Notes: a model not told the origin generated them from the sequence alone. Positions 34,284-43,987 are shown, counted from the first letter of the stretch. The stretch is DNA of 64,000 nt from Paenibacillus donghaensis (GCF_002192415.1 NZ_CP021780.1:7254001-7318000); one strand, 5' to 3'. Made by a program: numbers and translations.

Positions 34284-36647
34284 ATGGAAAAGGTGATTCG
34301 CGGATTTGCCGAGCTGGAGCCTGAGCTGCGACAAGCGGCAGGTGGTAAAGGGGCGATGCTGTCCAGAATGGTTCAGGGCGACTATCCCGTTCCGGAAGGG
34401 TTCGTCGTATTGCCTGCGGCGTTCACTGGCGAATATTTAAAAGAAGAAGCCTGGGAGGAGTGCAAACTGCGCCTGAAGCAGCTGCGCCGCTCCCGCCTTC
34501 ATGCCTTGTTTGCCGTCCGCTCGTCGGCGTTTAGCGAGGATTCGGCAGGGGCTTCTTTTGCCGGAGAATTCGAAACGGTGCTGAGTGTGGATTCGGATGC
34601 CGATATCCTGAAAGCCATCTACGCTGTATTCCATTCCAAAGATGCCGAACGGGTGCAGGTCTACAGCGCAGTCCAGGGGATGGAAGCTGAGCATCCACTG
34701 GCGGTGGTAGTCCAGCTGATGGTCCAGTCGGAAATTTCCGGCGTGCTGTTTACTGCGGATCCGATTACCGGAAGCCGGATCACCATGCCGGGCAATTATG
34801 TTTATGGACTGGGGGAACCACTGGTATCGGGGGAGAGCAATGCCATGTCCTTTTCTCTCTCCAGAAAAGGCGGCAAATATGAAGGACCCCGCGAATTCAA
34901 GAAATATGCCTCCACGCTGGCGGCCTATGCGGCGCGGCTGGAACGGGAGCTGGGCGCGCCGCAGGATATCGAATGGGCTGTCGCCGGAGGGGAAGTGTTT
35001 CTTCTGCAGACAAGGCCGATAACAACCCTGAGTTCCGGCAATCGGGATACTTATGAAATCAACGACTCCTTGAGCGGGGATTATCTCTGGACCAACAATA
35101 ATGTAGGCGAATCGATTGCCGATGTCTGTACTCCCTTAAGCTGGTCTGTCCTGCGTGCGCTTGACGAGGAGCATACTGTAATTACCGGGCAGCATATGTT
35201 CTCCGGTAATATATGCGGAAGAGTGTATGCCAACGTCAGCCTATCGGTGTCCATGTTCTCTGCCTTTGGACTGAATCCCCAGCCGATTCTGCACAAGATG
35301 AGCCGTGTTTTCGGAGTTATTCCTGAGGGCATGTCCGTGCCACAGTATCCATTCTCCAGACGGGAGCTGATCCGCACAGCCCTGCCCCGAATACTGTACA
35401 GCATCAAGCGGACGCGGGAAGCGGTACGCGGTGTTTCGCAGCAACTGTCGACATCGCCGACATGGTGCAGGGAGATGACGAAGAGGCTGCAGCAGACCGA
35501 TAGCCGGGAGCAGCTTCTACGCTTATGGAACACCGAACTATGGCCGCAGAATGTACGGGCGATGTGGTCGGGACTTGAAGCTGCTGCCGCCAAAATGCAG
35601 CAAACCGAGAAGCTGCTGGCGAAGCTGGGCAGGCTGATGGGGGAGGAGGATGCCCACTTGTTGCTGGCAAGCACAGGTGAGGGAGCGGAGCTGGCCAGCC
35701 TGGGGCCCATGAAGGGAATATTCCAGGTCATGAAGGGAGAGCTTAGCCGCAGCGAGTATGCCGCTGAATATGGGCATCGCGGGCCGCATGAGTTCGAGCT
35801 GTCGGTTGCAGACCCTGGAGAGGATACCAGCTGGCTGGAGCAGCAGATCGCAGAATTCCAGACGGCTGCGCCGGATGTGAATGAGCTGCTGCGTAAGCAG
35901 CAGGCCCGAACGGCAGAGGCTTCGGCCAGGCTGGAACGGGAGTATCCCCGGCAGGCGAAGCGGCTGTTCCGGCAGATTACCGCGGCGGCGGAGGGACCCC
36001 GTCTGCGTGAAGCGGCGCGTTCAGAATGGACGCGGACGTTTCGTGTCAACCGTGCGTTTGCGCTGAAGGCAGGCGAATTGTCGGGGCTTGGCGAGGATGT
36101 TTTTTTTCTGTACCTGGATGAAATCCTTGGATGGCTGGCCGGAGGTGAGCTATCTGCCGCTGCACAGATTCCGAAGCGTCAAGAGATGTACCAGCGCTAT
36201 CAGTCACTGCCGCCGTTGCCGTCCATGATCAGGGGAAGGTTCGATCCCTTCATCTGGGTGAAGGACCCTCATCGCAGGCTGGATATGTATGATGCCTCCC
36301 GGCCGGAGGAGCGTTCCGATACCGAATGCCTGCAAGGGTTCGCCGGAGCTGCCGGGCGGATCGAGGGACGGGTGCGTGTTCTGAACCGTCCGGAGGACGG
36401 CAAGCTGCTGCAATCCGGAGAGATTCTGGTCGCTTCCACCACCAATGTGGGCTGGACCCCGTTGTTTCCCAGAGCAGCGGCTATCATTACCGATATTGGT
36501 GCGCCGCTCTCCCATGCTGCCATTGTAGCCCGGGAGCTGGGGATTCCTGCCGTAGTAGGCTGCGGGACGGCCACCTCCAGGCTGAGGACAGGTGATTGGG
36601 TGGCAGTAGACGGAGGGCAGGGGCGGGTACGGATTCTGAACACCTGA
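34284..36647 (+). CDS. PEP-synthase/rifampicin-phosphotransferase-like protein
   Basis: Start ATG 34284 (AAAGGAGTGAGCGAA upstream); 787 residues. The N-terminal ATP-grasp pyruvate/PPDK-type domain (~1-250; GGKGAMLSRM, FAVRSSAFSEDSAGASFAGE, QDIEWA, LLQTRPITTL) is followed by a ~400-residue helical middle and a C-terminal swivelling His domain (~700-787; TDIGAPLSHAAIVARELGIP, active His ~743). There is no C-terminal PEP-binding TIM barrel, so it is not a full PEP synthase. The order ATP domain, middle domain, His domain is that of rifampicin phosphotransferase (RPH) and YvkC-like proteins. Whether the middle domain accepts rifamycins cannot be read here. Transcribed alone. Confidence 0.85.
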   Translation: MEKVIRGFAELEPELRQAAGGKGAMLSRMVQGDYPVPEGFVVLPAAFTGEYLKEEAWEECKLRLKQLRRSRLHALFAVRSSAFSEDSAGASFAGEFETVLSVDSDADILKAIYAVFHSKDAERVQVYSAVQGMEAEHPLAVVVQLMVQSEISGVLFTADPITGSRITMPGNYVYGLGEPLVSGESNAMSFSLSRKGGKYEGPREFKKYASTLAAYAARLERELGAPQDIEWAVAGGEVFLLQTRPITTLSSGNRDTYEINDSLSGDYLWTNNNVGESIADVCTPLSWSVLRALDEEHTVITGQHMFSGNICGRVYANVSLSVSMFSAFGLNPQPILHKMSRVFGVIPEGMSVPQYPFSRRELIRTALPRILYSIKRTREAVRGVSQQLSTSPTWCREMTKRLQQTDSREQLLRLWNTELWPQNVRAMWSGLEAAAAKMQQTEKLLAKLGRLMGEEDAHLLLASTGEGAELASLGPMKGIFQVMKGELSRSEYAAEYGHRGPHEFELSVADPGEDTSWLEQQIAEFQTAAPDVNELLRKQQARTAEASARLEREYPRQAKRLFRQITAAAEGPRLREAARSEWTRTFRVNRAFALKAGELSGLGEDVFFLYLDEILGWLAGGELSAAAQIPKRQEMYQRYQSLPPLPSMIRGRFDPFIWVKDPHRRLDMYDASRPEERSDTECLQGFAGAAGRIEGRVRVLNRPEDGKLLQSGEILVASTTNVGWTPLFPRAAAIITDIGAPLSHAAIVARELGIPAVVGCGTATSRLRTGDWVAVDGGQGRVRILNT

Positions 36648-36667
36648 CAGCATGACAAAATAAGAAA

Positions 36668-36694
36668 TAAGACACCCCTTCAGGGTGTCTTGTC
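36668..36694. terminator. Bidirectional terminator
   Basis: AAGACACCCC / GGGTGTCTT stem between two convergent genes. Confidence 0.75.
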
Positions 36695-36709
36695 CGTGAA
36701 CCCATGACT

Positions 36710-37354
36710 CTATTTGCGTACTACCGGAACACAGAGGTGAGCTTCGAACCGTTCGTCGCTGGGTCCCGACTTCTCCGTATAATTGATAAAGAACACACCG
36801 TCTGGGTTAAACCTGTATTCCGATGAAGGCAGCCACTGCTCTTTTATCAGCTTGCAGGTGGTTTGGAACGCCTGATCAGGGATACCGCGGGCGATAAAAA
36901 TAGCATACTTGGAGGACGCAAACGTCTGTTTAATCAGCCCTTTAGGAATACATCCGCCAGACTCCACCTCTACTGCCAGCATAAACCCGGTGTCCCATGC
37001 ACTGGCTTCCCAGAGCGGAGGAACGGATACTTGCTGCTGAAAAATACCCAGGTAACACCCGCTGCCCTGCACCTTGGACGGGATGGAATCAAATCGGGCA
37101 TCAATATCAAACTCTCCGAACACATGACTCCAGAGATCGGAATAAGGCGTTCCTGCTTCGTCGCTGTTCTCCCAGCCGATCACCTGGAGCTCCGGCAGAT
37201 CAAGAATATACGGCGTTTCGCCGCCGATGGTACCTGTATTCAGCTGCTGCCGGGCTAGCTGTGCCTGGATCATTTCAATCACCCGGGGTTTCGACTTGGG
37301 GGCATAACTTTCGGTATCCCGAACAATCTCGTTATTGCGTATGTGCTCTGACAT
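36710..37354 (-). CDS. GyrI-like effector-binding domain protein
   Basis: Start ATG 37354 chosen for its AGGAGG site; 214 residues. After a ~45-residue leader (QAQLARQQLN), the protein has the GyrI/AraC effector-binding fold pattern (VIGWENSDEAGTPYSDLWSH ... FMLAVEVESGG ... YAIFIARG ... CKLIKEQWLPSSEYRF ... FINYTEKSG). Such domains bind small molecules and act alone or as sensor parts of AraC/MerR regulators. It lies directly downstream of a deleted AraC-GyrI regulator, so the two were probably paralogous or functionally linked. Confidence 0.8.
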   Translation of the reverse strand: MSEHIRNNEIVRDTESYAPKSKPRVIEMIQAQLARQQLNTGTIGGETPYILDLPELQVIGWENSDEAGTPYSDLWSHVFGEFDIDARFDSIPSKVQGSGCYLGIFQQQVSVPPLWEASAWDTGFMLAVEVESGGCIPKGLIKQTFASSKYAIFIARGIPDQAFQTTCKLIKEQWLPSSEYRFNPDGVFFINYTEKSGPSDERFEAHLCVPVVRK

Positions 37355-37361
37355 AGGATTA

Positions 37362-37761
37362 ATCCTCCTGTTTATAGGTCTTGCCTTCAGCATATGGATT
37401 CCCGGTCCGGTTCCGTTGTCCGTTTATAACAGATTGTGCAGCAATCGGCAGGTATAGGGTCATAGTCACCTGTTCATAGCTCTCATCCGCAGTATACAGC
37501 GCAAAAACTTCCCGCAGTGAGCGTACCGGTGATTGGGAGTGGCGAATATTTAATCTCTATGCAGGCGTTGCTGATGCGTCTTTTGCGAATATAATCTTTA
37601 ATGGAATGCCCGGAGGTACGCTGGAATTCGCGGTACAGCTGCATTAGTGAGATATAGCAGGTCTTGGCAAGCTCCTCCAGCTGGATGGGTTCATTCAAAT
37701 GCTCCTCAATATAATCAATGGCCCATTTCAAAGGATACGCGTTCTTCCCGTTCATGCCCAT
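37362..37761 (-). pseudogene. AraC-type regulator with internal deletion
   Basis: The first ~75 residues are the first AraC HTH of a Rob-like regulator (YPLKWAIDYIEEHLNEPIQL, ELAKTCYISLMQLYREFQ, SIKDYIRKRRISNACIEIKY). Just after SPLPIT the frame runs into an unrelated end (TAGSFCAVYCG). In another frame the same stretch continues as LREVFALYTADESYEQVTM, then TLYLPIA, which reads as the last strand of a GyrI-type sensor domain. The second HTH and most of the sensor domain are missing, so an internal deletion with frame change has destroyed the gene. Confidence 0.75.
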
Positions 37762-37917
37762 CGAAACCTTTCCCTCCTTCGTAAAATAATCTAAATCCCC
37801 TTTGAGTATATCGTTTCGTGGATAGGCTGAATGTGAATATTTTCGCTGGCTGGGTTGGCTGACCTAGGGTAATATTGATGAGGATGCGATTAATGGTAAT
37901 ATCTGCTGGTAGCCGAT

Positions 37918-38835
37918 ATGAACTTCAAGGGAGTGAGCAAATTGACCAGGCTTGCGGAGTTGGCTGCGTTTATCCATGTTCATAATCAGGGGGAGCAGCG
38001 GTGTGGATACGCGGGCAGCACGAGTGAGGATATCAGGCATGACCTGATGGACGGACTAGAAGCTTCCAGCCGCTTATTGTATGAAGGGAATGAGCTGGTT
38101 GGAGCAGCCATCGCGGATGTGTATGAGGCTGGGAGCGGCGGAGAACAGGATATTGAGGTGTGGGGTCCGTATGCGGCCAACAGTAATGTGGAGGTTATCC
38201 GGCAGCTGTTGAAGCAAGTAGAACTTCTGGCCAGGCACAATAAAGCCCGGAGCGTTCACTTCTTTATCAGCGAGCACAACCATCAGCTGCTTGATGAGCT
38301 GTTGCTGTACCGCCAATTGAAAAGTAACGGACATTATCATTATTCATTAAATATGCATAAATATGTGGTTAGTCCAGCACCGCTATACACGTCCATTGTG
38401 AAGCTGAGTGGGTCGGATAGGGAAGAGCTGGAACCATTAATAGAATTACACCGTCAGAATTTCCAGAATGCGATCTTCACAGAAGACGATCTGTTAAGGG
38501 AAGTGGCTGACAGCAGCAGCGAATACGATATTTATACTGTTCAAGAGCAGAAGACTTGCTCCGGCTATATGATCGTTAGAAGAAATGAGCTGACGCGCAG
38601 CATTCAGTTGGAGTATATCTGTATGGCGCCCGAGGCTCGCGGGCAAGGAACCGGCAAAGCACTGGTTGCATACCTCGTTGACCATTACCGGTCAATGCGT
38701 TACAGCAGCATGGAACTGGTTGTCAGTGAGAGCAACCTAGATGCGCAGCGTTTCTACGAGCGGCTGGCTTTTAACAGAGATCAAATCATGAAGCATATTG
38801 TCATCAGCGGTGCGATGGATAGAGAAGTAGAATAA
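37918..38835 (+). CDS. GNAT-family N-acetyltransferase
   Basis: 305 residues. The C-terminal half has the acetyl-CoA motif ICMAPEARGQGTGKALVAYL and the motif B ending SNLDAQRFYERLAFNRDQ. The N-terminal ~140 residues form a second, degenerate acetyltransferase-like or recognition half (HDLMDGLEASSRLLYEGNEL). Start at ATG 37918, but the ribosome site (GGTAGCCGATATG) is weak and the internal start at 37942 (TTG with GGGAGTGAG upstream) is possible. Substrate unknown; monocistronic. Confidence 0.85.
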   Translation: MNFKGVSKLTRLAELAAFIHVHNQGEQRCGYAGSTSEDIRHDLMDGLEASSRLLYEGNELVGAAIADVYEAGSGGEQDIEVWGPYAANSNVEVIRQLLKQVELLARHNKARSVHFFISEHNHQLLDELLLYRQLKSNGHYHYSLNMHKYVVSPAPLYTSIVKLSGSDREELEPLIELHRQNFQNAIFTEDDLLREVADSSSEYDIYTVQEQKTCSGYMIVRRNELTRSIQLEYICMAPEARGQGTGKALVAYLVDHYRSMRYSSMELVVSESNLDAQRFYERLAFNRDQIMKHIVISGAMDREVE

Positions 38836-38845
38836 AAGATATAGA

Positions 38846-38892
38846 AACCCGTTTCAAAGCAGCCTGTATAGGTTATAAAGAGACGGGTCTGT
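38846..38892 (+). terminator. Hairpin after the GNAT gene
   Basis: ACCCGTTTC ... GAGACGGGT with a ~24-base loop and a weak T-tail. Confidence 0.4.
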
Positions 38893-39022
38893 TGCTGTCG
38901 TCTAAATACTGGAAATGGCTAAACAATTACATAACCAGCAAGTAGAGATAATATTGATTTAACATTGCTACTATAAAATGATAGAGATTGCACAATCTAT
39001 CAGAGGAGGCCAGGCCCTACAG

Positions 39023-39074
39023 GCAAAGCTTAACTTATGATGAGAAATCATCTTATTTGTGGCAGCTTCTTTGC
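39023..39074 (+). promoter_or_regulatory. Candidate structured leader upstream of the nucleotidase gene
   Basis: GCAAAG (39023) can pair with CTTTGC (39069). Inside is the hairpin GATGA-GAAA-TCATC, which has a GNRA tetraloop. No known riboswitch class is recognised, and no terminator-like alternative stem was found, so it is only a candidate. The rest of 38893-39247 is AT-rich, with a possible -10 (TATACT) near 39200 in GTGTGATATACTATC. Confidence 0.3.
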
Positions 39075-39247
39075 GTTATTGCGTGATTTTAGCTAAATAT
39101 TTATGAATTTATTTCTTTATTTATCCAATGTGCGTCAGGTTATTTAACACAACTCTATGAAAATATCTAAATTTAAAGATACTAAATGATAGTTGTGTGA
39201 TATACTATCACCGGATATTTAATAATACTGGGGAGGACTATTAATTT

Positions 39248-42200
39248 ATGGGATTGAAGTCGAAATGGAATAAGCCGATCGCTTCGGTGCTGGCTACTGC
39301 TGTGCTCTCTGCGCAGGTACTGGGTGGAGTGGTTGTGGGCACTGTGTGGGGGGCAGAGAAAGCTTCTGCGGAGACTGTTCAACCTGCTGCAGGCGCACAA
39401 ACCGTTGATTTGCGGCTGATGAGCACAACGGACGTGCATACCAATGTGTACGGCTGGGATTATTTCAAGAATGCAAAATCGTTGACGGTCGGATTGGACC
39501 GGACGGCTACTCTGGTCAAGAATGCCAGAAATGAGCAGCCGAACAATCTCCTGCTGGACAACGGCGACTTAATTCAGGGAACTCCTCTGGGTACGTATGT
39601 AGCGAAGGAAACGGGGTTTGAAACTTCGGCTGAAGGTCTGCATCCGATGATCGCTGCAATGAATATTATGCAGTATGATGTTGCAACCTTTGGCAACCAC
39701 GAATTTAACTACGGGCTGAAATTTCTGGACCGTACGATTAACGGCAGCGCCTCCTTCAAAAACGAAACCAAAGCTAATTTCGATTATGTAAATGCAAACA
39801 TATATAAAATGGATGGTGTCACCAATGCTTATACGCCTTATATCATTCTGCCTAAGAAGGTTAAGGATGCCAACGGTGTAGAGCAGACCGTTGATGTAGG
39901 TGTGATTGGTCTTGTAACTCCGCAGATTATGGAGTGGGACAAGGTTAATCTTGAAGGCAAAGTTACCACCAAGGACATTGCCGAAACCGCTGCTAAGTTC
40001 ATCCCCGAAATGAAAGCCAAGGGAGCAGACGTTATTGTTGCTATGGCTCATACCGGATTTGATGCAGCTGCAAAAGAGGGTACAAATGCCGAGAATTCGA
40101 TCAGCCTGCTGAGCCAGGTTCCTGGTATTGATGCCATCACATTCTCGCATACACATAAAGTCTTCCCAACAGGCAACGTGGATACGCTGGACGGCTCTTT
40201 CAAAGATCCCGTAAGCAAAAAGCCTTATACGTTCGTTGACAACGTAAACGGCCGAATTCACGGCGTTCCTGCTGTACAAGCAGGCTACGGCGGAGCATAT
40301 CTGGGTCTAATCGATCTGAAGATCGTGGGTTCCGGTCATGACTGGACGGTAGTCAAAGAAGAATCGAAGGCTTCAACCCGCTCGATCTACAAGACGGAGA
40401 ACAAGATCAATAGTTCGACAGTCGAGCCGGATCTTGCTATCGACGAGGCTGTAGCGGCTGAGCATAATGCTACTATTGAGTATACCGGCCAGGTGCTGGG
40501 TTATACGAAAGCTCCTATGAACAGCTATTTTGCCCTGGTGCAGGATGATCCTACTGTTCAGATCGTAACCTATGCGCAGAAATGGTACACGCAGAACTAT
40601 GTGGCAGCTAATCTGCCTGAGTACAAGGATCTGCCGATTCTGAGTGTGGGTGCTCCGTTCAAAACAGGAAGAAATGGTCCTGCTGAGTATACTGTGATTG
40701 ATGAAGGTCCATTGACCATCCGCAGTGCCAGCGATCTCTATCTGTATGACAATACGCTGAAAGCCATTGTGGTTAACGGTTCTGTTGTTAAGGAATGGCT
40801 GGAAATGAGTGCAGGTGCCTTCAACCGCATCAAACCGGCAATTTCAACCCCGCAAAGCTTGCTGAATCCGGCTTTCTCGGTGTTTAACTTCGACGTTATC
40901 GATGGCGTTAATTACAAGATTGATGTGACCCAGCCTGCGAAATACAAACCGGATGGTACGATTAACGATGCTTCGGCAAGCCGGGTAACGGAAATTACTT
41001 ATAATGACCTGCCGCTGGATATGAACCAGGAATTTATTGTGGTTACGAACAACTACCGTGCAAGCGGTGGCGGTAACTTCCCTGGTGTCAAAGGCGCGCC
41101 AATGATTATTGACTCTCAGGATGAGAACCGCCAGGTGCTGATGGATTACATCAAAGAGGTTGGGACGATTGACCCGACAGCTGACGGCAACTGGTCGATC
41201 GCTCCAATTAAGAGCAATGTGAATGTTACCTTCACCTCGGCGCCGGAAGCTGCAAAAGTGCTTCCAGCCAACATGAGTGATACTGGAACACAAGATAAAG
41301 GTTTTGGAGTATATGAGCTGAATCTAGCCAAGACCCCTCCAAAGGCCACTGCGGATGTAGAAGTGCATCTGATCGGCATTAACGATTTCCACGGTCAGCT
41401 GGATACGGTATCTACAGTAAGCAACGAGCCAGCTGGAACAGCTGCAATTCTGGCAACTTATCTGAATCAGACCCGTGCCAAATACGAGAATTCGCTCTTG
41501 TTCCATAACGGTGACTCTGTGGGCGCATCTGCACCGGTATCCTCGATGGAACGTGATGAGCCGACGCATGAGTGGATGAATCTGATGAAATTTGATGTGG
41601 GTTCACTGGGTAACCACGAGTTTGACCAAGGCGTTGACGCGCTGATGACCCAGCTCTATGGTGGAGTAGATCCTAAGAACAAGGCCGTTACTCACAAGGG
41701 CTCTGACTTCGACTACGTCAATGCCAATGCCGTGAACTCGGAAACGAAACAACCTATTATTAATCCTTATGTCATTAAAGAAGTGGGCGGCGTGAAGATC
41801 GGGTTTATCGGTCTGGTTACCAAGTCCACACCGAGCAAGGTATCCCCGGCAGGTACGGCGGGTGTAAGCTTCCTGAGTCCTCAGGACGAGGTGGCGGCTG
41901 TTGAGAAATATGCCAAAGAGCTTCAAAACAAGGGTGTAGAGACCATTATTGTATTGGCTCATGATCCAGCCTCGACCAAAGGTGAGTCGACTACAGGTGA
42001 AGCTGCCGATCTGGCGAACGCTCTTCCGGCCAATTCCCCGGTAGACGTTATCGTTGCCGGTGACAACCATGCGCTGGCTAACGGGACTGTAAACGGCAAG
42101 CTGGTTGTACAAGCTTACTCTTACGGAACGGCGTTCGAAGACATCAAGCTGATCATTGACCACACAACAGGCGATGTTAAGCACAAGGAAGCTGTGGTAA

Positions 42201-43591
42201 CAACTACCTTCCACACAAATAAAGGTGTAGCTGTAACGCCGGACCCGGCGACAGTGGCTCTGGTAGACAACTACCTGAAGAAACATCCTGAGCTGACCAA
42301 GCCGGTAGGTACTACTGACGGAACTGTTACCCGTACAGATACTTACCGCAAGGAATCCTCCTTGGGTAACCTGATTGCTGACGCTATGCGCAGCGCAGAC
42401 TTCGGAGATGGCAAGACTGCAGATTTCGCCTTCATGAATCCGGGCGGCATCCGTGCAGACCTTCCGAAAGGCGATGTGACCTTCGGCGATCTGGCCAAGA
42501 TTCAGCCATTTGGTAACACGTTGGTGAAGCTGACGTTGACTGGTGCCCAGGTCAAAACTCTCTTGCAACAGCAATGGGCAGTAAAAGCCGATGGTACAGC
42601 GGATATCAAAACCCTGCAAATTTCCGGTCTAAAATATACGGCTAATATGTATCTTCCTGTTGCAGAACGTGTGGCAAGCCTGACGCTTGCTGATGGAACA
42701 CCGATTAACCCAACTCAGAGCTACACTGCTGTGGTGAATAACTTTATGGCAGCGGGCGGCGACAACTACAAGGTTCTGGTGGACGCTAGTGTATCCGTGC
42801 CTGGACCGATTGACTTGGATGTATTCTATAATTATATTGTGAAGACATTCGCTGGAGGCCAGATTAAAGCTCCTATCGAAGGACGTATTATCAATAATGA
42901 AAAGCCGACAGCAACGCCGGTGCCAAGTGCGTCTACCGGCGGAGGGAATTACTTCCCAATTGCAACGCCAACGCCATCCCCGACGGTTGCGCCTTCGGCA
43001 ACACCGGCACCGGGAACTACACCGGCACCAACGGTGATTCCGGCATCCGGCTTCAAGGATCTGGGCAAAGTAGCATGGGCACAGACAGCCATTGATTATC
43101 TGGCTGCCAAGGGTATTATCAAAGGACTGGATGCGAATACCTTCGCACCAACCAAAAACGTGACACGTGCAGAATTCGTAACGATGCTGGTCCGCTCGCT
43201 CAACCTGAGTGAAACGGGAACAGCCAGCAAATTTACCGATGTGAAATCAAACGTATGGTACAGCAGCCCGATCGCAATTGCGGTGAATGCAGGTCTTGTT
43301 CAAGGCTCCGGCAACGGTAAATTTGAACCGAAACGTGAGATTACCCGTGAAGAAATGGCGATTATGGTTGCCAACGCGATGAAAGGCCAGCTACAGCCGG
43401 TTGACAATGCAGCGCTGAGCCAATTTACCGACAATGCCAAGATTGCTCCTTATGCGAAGCAGGCGATAGCCCAACTGACCAAGTTAGGTATCGTTAACGG
43501 CGTAGACAGTGGTAAATTTGCACCGAAGGGCATTGCTAATCGTGCCCAGGCAGCGGTGATTATCTACCGTATGCTGGAGCTAGCCAACTAA
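39248..43591 (+). CDS. Cell-surface bifunctional nucleotidase/2',3'-cyclic phosphodiesterase with SLH domains (YfkN-like)
   Basis: 1447 residues. Signal peptide ~1-40 (ASVLATAVLSAQVLGGVVVG ... AEKASAE). The first metallophosphatase plus 5'-nucleotidase C-domain covers ~50-670 (STTDVHTN, NGDLIQGTPLG, GNHEFNYG, FSHTHKVF). The second covers ~695-1220 (INDFHGQLD, NGDSVGASAP, GNHEFDQG, AGDNHALAN). A Pro/Thr-rich linker (~1222-1265) is followed by three SLH domains (~1268-1447; FKDLGKVAWAQTAIDYLAAK, FTDVKSNVWY, FTDNAKIAPYAKQAI). The double-nucleotidase layout is that of B. subtilis YfkN; the SLH domains anchor it to secondary cell-wall polymer. It releases phosphate and nucleosides from extracellular nucleotides. 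Monocistronic, GGGGAGGAC ribosome site. Confidence 0.95.
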   Translation: MGLKSKWNKPIASVLATAVLSAQVLGGVVVGTVWGAEKASAETVQPAAGAQTVDLRLMSTTDVHTNVYGWDYFKNAKSLTVGLDRTATLVKNARNEQPNNLLLDNGDLIQGTPLGTYVAKETGFETSAEGLHPMIAAMNIMQYDVATFGNHEFNYGLKFLDRTINGSASFKNETKANFDYVNANIYKMDGVTNAYTPYIILPKKVKDANGVEQTVDVGVIGLVTPQIMEWDKVNLEGKVTTKDIAETAAKFIPEMKAKGADVIVAMAHTGFDAAAKEGTNAENSISLLSQVPGIDAITFSHTHKVFPTGNVDTLDGSFKDPVSKKPYTFVDNVNGRIHGVPAVQAGYGGAYLGLIDLKIVGSGHDWTVVKEESKASTRSIYKTENKINSSTVEPDLAIDEAVAAEHNATIEYTGQVLGYTKAPMNSYFALVQDDPTVQIVTYAQKWYTQNYVAANLPEYKDLPILSVGAPFKTGRNGPAEYTVIDEGPLTIRSASDLYLYDNTLKAIVVNGSVVKEWLEMSAGAFNRIKPAISTPQSLLNPAFSVFNFDVIDGVNYKIDVTQPAKYKPDGTINDASASRVTEITYNDLPLDMNQEFIVVTNNYRASGGGNFPGVKGAPMIIDSQDENRQVLMDYIKEVGTIDPTADGNWSIAPIKSNVNVTFTSAPEAAKVLPANMSDTGTQDKGFGVYELNLAKTPPKATADVEVHLIGINDFHGQLDTVSTVSNEPAGTAAILATYLNQTRAKYENSLLFHNGDSVGASAPVSSMERDEPTHEWMNLMKFDVGSLGNHEFDQGVDALMTQLYGGVDPKNKAVTHKGSDFDYVNANAVNSETKQPIINPYVIKEVGGVKIGFIGLVTKSTPSKVSPAGTAGVSFLSPQDEVAAVEKYAKELQNKGVETIIVLAHDPASTKGESTTGEAADLANALPANSPVDVIVAGDNHALANGTVNGKLVVQAYSYGTAFEDIKLIIDHTTGDVKHKEAVVTTTFHTNKGVAVTPDPATVALVDNYLKKHPELTKPVGTTDGTVTRTDTYRKESSLGNLIADAMRSADFGDGKTADFAFMNPGGIRADLPKGDVTFGDLAKIQPFGNTLVKLTLTGAQVKTLLQQQWAVKADGTADIKTLQISGLKYTANMYLPVAERVASLTLADGTPINPTQSYTAVVNNFMAAGGDNYKVLVDASVSVPGPIDLDVFYNYIVKTFAGGQIKAPIEGRIINNEKPTATPVPSASTGGGNYFPIATPTPSPTVAPSATPAPGTTPAPTVIPASGFKDLGKVAWAQTAIDYLAAKGIIKGLDANTFAPTKNVTRAEFVTMLVRSLNLSETGTASKFTDVKSNVWYSSPIAIAVNAGLVQGSGNGKFEPKREITREEMAIMVANAMKGQLQPVDNAALSQFTDNAKIAPYAKQAIAQLTKLGIVNGVDSGKFAPKGIANRAQAAVIIYRMLELAN

Positions 43592-43608
43592 TCCTTATCA
43601 TCACAACA

Positions 43609-43650
43609 GAAATCTCCGCCAGCCCTTAGCCGGGGCGGCGGAGATTTTTC
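43609..43650 (+). terminator. Terminator of the nucleotidase gene
   Basis: AAATCTCCGCC / GGCGGAGATTTTT stem; perfect outer pairing with a T-run. Confidence 0.9.
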
Positions 43651-43654
43651 TGTT

Positions 43655-43987
43655 TCTTAAGGTGTTGCGCATTCCGCAGGAACAGCCTGCTTTGGCCCTT
43701 GAGGTGTTGCGCATTCCGCAGGAACAGCTCGCTTTTGTGCTTAAGGTTTTGCGCATTCCGCAGGAACAGCTCGCTTTTGACCTTAGCCTCGGCGCGCGCA
43801 TCCCGTCAGGGACAGCGTGCCAGCCCGGCGACGTCCAAGCGGTCCCGCAGGGATAAGCGTTCCAAGTACCCAGCCGCCTAATCACAGTACCGCCAGGCTT
43901 ATTCGCCAAATTTGCAGGTGTCCAGAGGGTGCAACCCTTTGGGGCCCTCCCTTGGAAGGGAGGGTTTGGGAGGGATCGATTATTTTT
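43655..43987. repeat. F-element, copy 1
   Basis: Three ~45-bp direct repeats containing TTGCGCATTCCGCAGGAACA are followed by a ~200-bp part with GACGTCCAAGCGGTCCCGCA, CTTATTCGCCAA and CAACCCTTTGGGGCCCTCCC and the stem CCTCCCTT/AAGGGAGG. The same element with two repeats is at 49624-49907. An ORF on the minus strand (CSCGMRKT repeats, SLPNPPFQGRAPKGCTLWTP) stays open in both copies, but its codon pattern and lack of a start site argue against a real gene. Confidence 0.75.

Noticed and set aside
39023..39074. Known c-di-GMP or purine riboswitch
   Set aside because: The GNRA hairpin and GCAAAG motif were suggestive, but the required order of conserved blocks is absent.
41603..42619. 338-codon minus-strand ORF inside the nucleotidase gene
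   Set aside because: Shadow of a strongly supported + strand gene with complete domain motifs; the translated protein has no recognisable features.
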